Shown one piece after another: positions 60,451-64,000 of a stretch of 64,000 nt of DNA (the stretch's first letter is position 1; each line of letters begins with the position of its first letter). Below the pieces are notes generated by a model. It was not told the origin of the DNA, did not search any database, and worked only from the letters and a program-made list of their open reading frames with translations. This DNA comes from Actinomadura_E scrupuli (lineage in GTDB: Bacteria > Actinomycetota > Actinomycetes > Streptosporangiales > Streptosporangiaceae), in NCBI RefSeq assembly GCF_050971785.1, contig NZ_JBPCCU010000012.1, positions 62,001-126,000 on the forward strand. The letters run 5' to 3'. Both the position numbers and the translations under genes were made by a program.

Positions 60451-61583
60451 CACCGCGTCCTCCCTCCCACCGTGTCTCCCGCCGCGTCTCCGGCCCCGGC
60501 CGTCGCGGCTCCGGCGGGCGGGACTCCGGCGGACGGGACTCCGACGGGCGCGGATCCGGCCTGCGCGGCTCCGGCCGGAAGGTGGTGTGCCGCGACCCGC
60601 CGGTAGCCGGCGGCCGGGCTCTCGAGCACCGCCGCCCAGGTCCGCGCTCGCCGGTAGTACAGCTGGATGGGGTACTCGAGCGTGAAGCCGTACCCTCCGT
60701 GGAAGTGCAGCGCGTCATGGCTGGTGTCACGGGCGGTCTCGGCGGCGAAGGCCAGCGCCATCGAGGCGAGTTCGGCCGCACGGGCCGGTTCGGCCCCGGC
60801 CGCCCAGGCGGCCTCGCGTACCAGCAGCCCGCAACCGTCGACCTCCGATGCGCGGTCCGCCAGGCGATGCGCCACCGCCTGGAACTCGCCGACGACGCGG
60901 CCGAATGCCTTGCGCTCCTTGACGTACTCCACGCCGATCTCCAGAGATCGTGCCGCCAGGCCCGACAGGGCGGCCGCGGTCAGCACCCGCCACTCGTCGA
61001 CGGCGGTGGCGAACAGCTCGACCGCCGTCGGGCCCGCCGCGAGGACGACGTGGTCCGTACCGAATTCCACGTCGGCCAGCGGCAGGCAGCCGAGATTCCG
61101 TACCGGTGTGGCCCGGCCGGTCAGTGCGACCAGCACGAGCCGGTCGCCGATCAGCATGATCGCGTCGTCCGCGACGGCCCCCGCCAGGACCAGCCCGGCG
61201 CGGCCGGGCGACGCCGGCCGGACCGCGAGCGTCACCAGCCGGCGGCCTCGCGCGAGATCGGCGGAGTCGACCGTTGCCGGCAGGGCTCCGAGCCGTGCCA
61301 GGAGCCGCCCGGCGACCTGCGCCTCCAGCAGCGGTGCCGGAGCGACATGACGGCCGTGTTGTTCGGCGACCAGGGCCAGGTCGAGCAGGGACGCGCCGAA
61401 CCCGCCGTGGTCCTCGGGCAGGGCCATCTCCACGCCACCGGTGGCGAGGAGCCGTCGCCACAGCTCGGCGTCGTGTCCCCACGGCTCGGCCGCCTGCACG
61501 ACCGCGGGCGGCGCCAGAGCGTCGTACAGATCGGCAAAGGTGTCGATGAGCTGCTGCTGCTCCGCGCTGGGCCGCAGATCCAC
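60450..61583 (-). CDS. Acyl-CoA dehydrogenase-like protein (partner subunit)
   Basis: 377 residues from the GTG at 61583 (GAGGAG upstream at short spacing). It keeps the acyl-CoA dehydrogenase fold: P-E-D-H-G-G-F-G-A-S near residue 56 and, near residue 230, Y-V-K-E-R-K-A-F-G-R-V-V-G-E-F-Q-A-V-A-H. The middle domain is shortened and the usual catalytic-base region is replaced by H-F-H-G-G-Y-G-F-T-L-E-Y. This is the pattern of the smaller subunit in FadE heterodimers. The last ~40 residues are Ala/Gly/Pro repeats. Overlaps its partner by one base. Confidence 0.82.
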   Translation of the reverse strand: MDLRPSAEQQQLIDTFADLYDALAPPAVVQAAEPWGHDAELWRRLLATGGVEMALPEDHGGFGASLLDLALVAEQHGRHVAPAPLLEAQVAGRLLARLGALPATVDSADLARGRRLVTLAVRPASPGRAGLVLAGAVADDAIMLIGDRLVLVALTGRATPVRNLGCLPLADVEFGTDHVVLAAGPTAVELFATAVDEWRVLTAAALSGLAARSLEIGVEYVKERKAFGRVVGEFQAVAHRLADRASEVDGCGLLVREAAWAAGAEPARAAELASMALAFAAETARDTSHDALHFHGGYGFTLEYPIQLYYRRARTWAAVLESPAAGYRRVAAHHLPAGAAQAGSAPVGVPSAGVPPAGAATAGAGDAAGDTVGGRTR

Positions 61584-61643
61584 GGGCTCCTCACTTTCCG
61601 GACGGCACGATGGCACTCCGCTCGATGAACGAGGACGATGAGG

Positions 61644-62855
61644 TCATCGCCCATCCGGCACCCGGACCGGAACGCTCGCCCAGCCGGCCACGTTCGACAT
61701 CGTGACGCGCTTCGACCTCGAACGGTCGACCTCGAACCGGGGCATGAAGTCGAGCAGCATGTCGAGCGCGATCCGGCTCTCCAGGCGGGCCAGCGCCGCA
61801 CCGAGGCAGCTGTGGATGCCATAGCCGAAGCCCAGGTTGTGGCGCTCCAGGGCGTCCCGGCCGATGTCGAACACGTCCGCGTCGGCGTAGGCCCGCTCGT
61901 CACGGTTGGCGGCTCCCACGATGAGCAGCACCGCGCTGCCCGCGGGGATCCGCACGCCGTGCAGTTCGACGTCGCGCACGCAGTACCGGACGTTGTACTG
62001 CGAGGGCGCTTGGTGGCGGAGGATCTCCTCCGCGGCGGCGGGGATCTTGGTGCGATCGGCGCGCAGCGCGTCCCACTGGTCCGGGTGGTCGGCGAACGTG
62101 ACGACCGCGTTGCCGATCAGTTTGGTCACCGTCTCGGCACCGGCACCGCCGAGCATCGTGGCGAAGCCGGCGATCTCCAGGTCGTCGAGTGCTGTCCGCT
62201 CACCGCCCTCTCGCATGATGTCCGCACGGATCAGGTCGCTGATCATGTCGTCCTGCGGCTCGGCACGGCGCTTCTTGATCAGGTCGTGGTAGAACGCGCC
62301 GGTCGCGACGAGGGCCTCCATGCCCTTCTGGGTCGTCCCGATCCTGCCGGGCTCACGCTCCAGGAAGACGTCGAGCCACAGCCGGATCTGCTGGCGGAAC
62401 TCGGGCGGGACACCGAGCATGCTGGTGATGATCTCGACCGGGAAGAGCGCGGCGAAGTCCTGCACCACGTCGAAACCGGCGGGGTCGCACTGGCCGAGGA
62501 ACCTCTTGATCTGCGCATGCGCCATGGGCTCGAGCGCGGAGATGGCGCGGGGGGTGAACACCCGGCTGACGAGCTGACGCATGCGTCTGTGCTCGGGCGG
62601 GTCCATCATGATCACCAGTGGTGGCGCGGGCTTGCCGGACTGCACCATCGCGAGATCGACACCGCGTGCCGAGGAGTACGTCTCGAAGTCCTTCAGCGCC
62701 GCGGAAACGTCCTCGTACCGGGTCAGCGCGTAGAAGTCGTACTTCTCGTTGTAGTAGACCGGCGCCTCGTCGCGCATCCACCTGTAGGTCGGATACGGGT
62801 CGACGAAGAAGGCCTCGGAGAACGGGTCGAACTCCACGCCGTCAGCCGCGGTCAC
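61644..62855 (-). CDS. Cytochrome P450
   Basis: 403 residues from the GTG at 62855, which overlaps the stop of the amidohydrolase gene (GTGA). P450 hallmarks are the I-helix M-L-G-G-A-G-A-E-T-V near residue 240 (Glu before the Thr), the E-x-x-R in E-E-I-L-R-H and the haem loop F-G-Y-G-I-H-S-C-L-G near residue 350. It is a soluble bacterial class I P450 needing ferredoxin and reductase, neither of which is encoded nearby. With the acyl-CoA dehydrogenase pair it suggests hydroxylation and breakdown of a lipophilic compound. Confidence 0.9.
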   Translation of the reverse strand: MTAADGVEFDPFSEAFFVDPYPTYRWMRDEAPVYYNEKYDFYALTRYEDVSAALKDFETYSSARGVDLAMVQSGKPAPPLVIMMDPPEHRRMRQLVSRVFTPRAISALEPMAHAQIKRFLGQCDPAGFDVVQDFAALFPVEIITSMLGVPPEFRQQIRLWLDVFLEREPGRIGTTQKGMEALVATGAFYHDLIKKRRAEPQDDMISDLIRADIMREGGERTALDDLEIAGFATMLGGAGAETVTKLIGNAVVTFADHPDQWDALRADRTKIPAAAEEILRHQAPSQYNVRYCVRDVELHGVRIPAGSAVLLIVGAANRDERAYADADVFDIGRDALERHNLGFGYGIHSCLGAALARLESRIALDMLLDFMPRFEVDRSRSKRVTMSNVAGWASVPVRVPDGR

Positions 62856-64000
62856 GCGGCCTGGACCTTGAGCAGCCGCATCATGGTGCCGCCCATGATC
62901 TTGGCGGTGTCCTCCGGGGACAGGCCGGCGAGGCCGTCGGCGAAGGAGAGCGGGTCGGCCAGTCCCTCCGCGTGCGGCCAGTCCGAGCCGAACACGATGC
63001 GGTCGGCACCGACCAGGCCGACGAGAGCGGTGACGTCGTCCTCCCAGAAGGGGTTGACGTACACGCACCGCTTGAACGCCTGGACCGGGTCCTCGCTGAA
63101 CTGGCCGGGCATCCTGCGGTAGACGGTCTCGAGGCTCTTGAAGAACCCCGGCAGCCAGTCGGCCCCGTTCTCGATCGACAGGATCCGCAGGTTCGGGTTG
63201 CGCGAGAGCGCCCCATGACAGGTCAGCGCCAGCATCGCGTCAATGATCGGACGCTTGCCCATCGCCGCGCTCCGGAACGCCGTGGGCCGGAACGGCAGGT
63301 ACTCGCGGCCGGGCTCCCACCCGTTCAGCAGATCGGCGTACCCGCTGTCGGAGGCATGCATCGACACCGGGATGCCGGCCTCGACCGCCGCCTGCCAGAA
63401 CGGATCGAACTCCGAGAACCCGAACGACCGGCTCCCCCGGTATCCCGGCACCGGAGCAGGCCGGACCAGCACGGTGCGCGCGCCCCGCTCCAGGCACCAC
63501 CGAAGCTCCTCGAGTGCGCGCTCCACGATCGGGAGAGTGATCACCGGGGTGGCGAAGATCCGGCCCTTGTAGTCGAACGACCAGGTCTCGTACATCCACT
63601 CGTTCAACGCGTGGATCACGTCGTGGGTCAGGTCCGGATCGTCCTTCAGCCGTTCCTCGACCAGGCTGGCCAGCGTCGGGAACATCAGGGCGTAGTCCAG
63701 CCCCTGCTCGTTCATGACCTCGAGCCGCGGGCCCGGCTCCCGGAACGCCGGGATTGCCTTCATCGGCTCCCCCAGGAGCTCCCGGTAGGACTTGCCCTCC
63801 GGATTGCCCGAACGGAAGTACTCCTCCTGAGCCCCCGGCCGCGCCACCACCTCGAACGTCGGATTCGGGATGAAATCACTGATCACACCGCGCACCACGA
63901 TCTTCGTCCGGCCGCGGATCTCGACATAGTCGATCGCGCCCTTCGCCCGCTCCGGCAGGAACTTGGTGAGCGCCTCCCGCGGCTCGTAGAAGTGGTTGTC
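62852..64000 (-). CDS. Amidohydrolase family protein (start outside window)
   Basis: Open to the right edge, so at least 382 residues. The sequence fits amidohydrolase-related TIM barrels (PF04909 type, decarboxylases or hydrolases). V-S-M-H-A-S-D-S-G near residue 210 of the visible part and the closing V-F-G-S-D-W-P-H-A-E-G near residue 340 supply the metal-binding His and Asp. The visible start D-N-H-F-Y-E-P-R-E-A suggests that only about 10-20 residues are missing, because the family usually opens with D-x-D-x-H followed by such a segment. First visible gene of the leftward operon with the P450. Confidence 0.85.
   Translation of the reverse strand, partial: DNHFYEPREALTKFLPERAKGAIDYVEIRGRTKIVVRGVISDFIPNPTFEVVARPGAQEEYFRSGNPEGKSYRELLGEPMKAIPAFREPGPRLEVMNEQGLDYALMFPTLASLVEERLKDDPDLTHDVIHALNEWMYETWSFDYKGRIFATPVITLPIVERALEELRWCLERGARTVLVRPAPVPGYRGSRSFGFSEFDPFWQAAVEAGIPVSMHASDSGYADLLNGWEPGREYLPFRPTAFRSAAMGKRPIIDAMLALTCHGALSRNPNLRILSIENGADWLPGFFKSLETVYRRMPGQFSEDPVQAFKRCVYVNPFWEDDVTALVGLVGADRIVFGSDWPHAEGLADPLSFADGLAGLSPEDTAKIMGGTMMRLLKVQAA

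Overview
The window is very GC-rich with strong third-position GC bias, GTG starts, ATGA-type overlapping stops and starts, and families typical of spore-forming Actinobacteria. These include an ATPase/XRE-DUF5753/DUF397 regulator module, 13E12 (DUF222) HNH proteins, a DinB/mycothiol-type metal-binding protein, a spore-associated-protein-like secreted protein and a transmembrane Ser/Thr kinase. The best guess is an actinomycete of the Streptosporangiales type (Streptosporangium/Nonomuraea-like). The genus is inferred. Both window edges cut through genes.

Layout. 1-7.2 kb: end of a molybdopterin oxidoreductase, small membrane and exported proteins, a soluble PQQ-type sugar dehydrogenase lipoprotein, and an ATPase-type regulator beside the wreck of its XRE and DUF397 partner genes. 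7.2-9.5 kb: a repeat-rich gap, a YiaA-like protein and a divergent EF-Tu preceded by a possible leader ORF and a strong hairpin. 9.7-13.2 kb: a secreted subtilase-like protein with beta-propeller repeats. 13.2-21.7 kb: a redox island. A four-gene 2-oxoacid:ferredoxin oxidoreductase operon runs leftward; a CBS-BON protein and the three-subunit proton-translocating transhydrogenase run rightward from the same intergenic region. 21.8-26 kb: an ABC-F protein, a 13E12-type HNH gene with a putative LexA box, a VOC protein and an SRPBCC protein.

26.3-34.5 kb: a YqiJ-like OB-fold membrane protein, a YqiK-like flotillin and a giant DUF3686-type AAA+ ATPase, probably one membrane-stress module. 34.6-41.6 kb: HdeD-like protein, nitronate monooxygenase, glutaryl-CoA-type dehydrogenase, PspC, MFS exporter, zincin, membrane metallophosphoesterase, then tRNA-Glu. 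41.9-50.9 kb: small regulators and secreted proteins, a divergent SDR/TetR pair with two matched operators, a Ser/Thr kinase, a second nitronate monooxygenase, and several gene fragments.

51.1-58.4 kb is the most striking block: five overlapping genes encoding a SWIM-like zinc protein, an unknown 464-residue protein, a VWA protein, a MoxR-type AAA+ ATPase and a large DUF5682/TIKI-like protein. The set corresponds to the poorly understood E. coli yehLMPQ set. It is preceded by a 41-codon ORF whose end folds into a hairpin over the start region of the first gene. 58.5-64 kb: a leftward catabolic operon (amidohydrolase, P450, two acyl-CoA dehydrogenase-like proteins) followed by two small unknown genes.

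Assignments rest on motifs read by eye. No alignments, domain searches or structure predictions were run.
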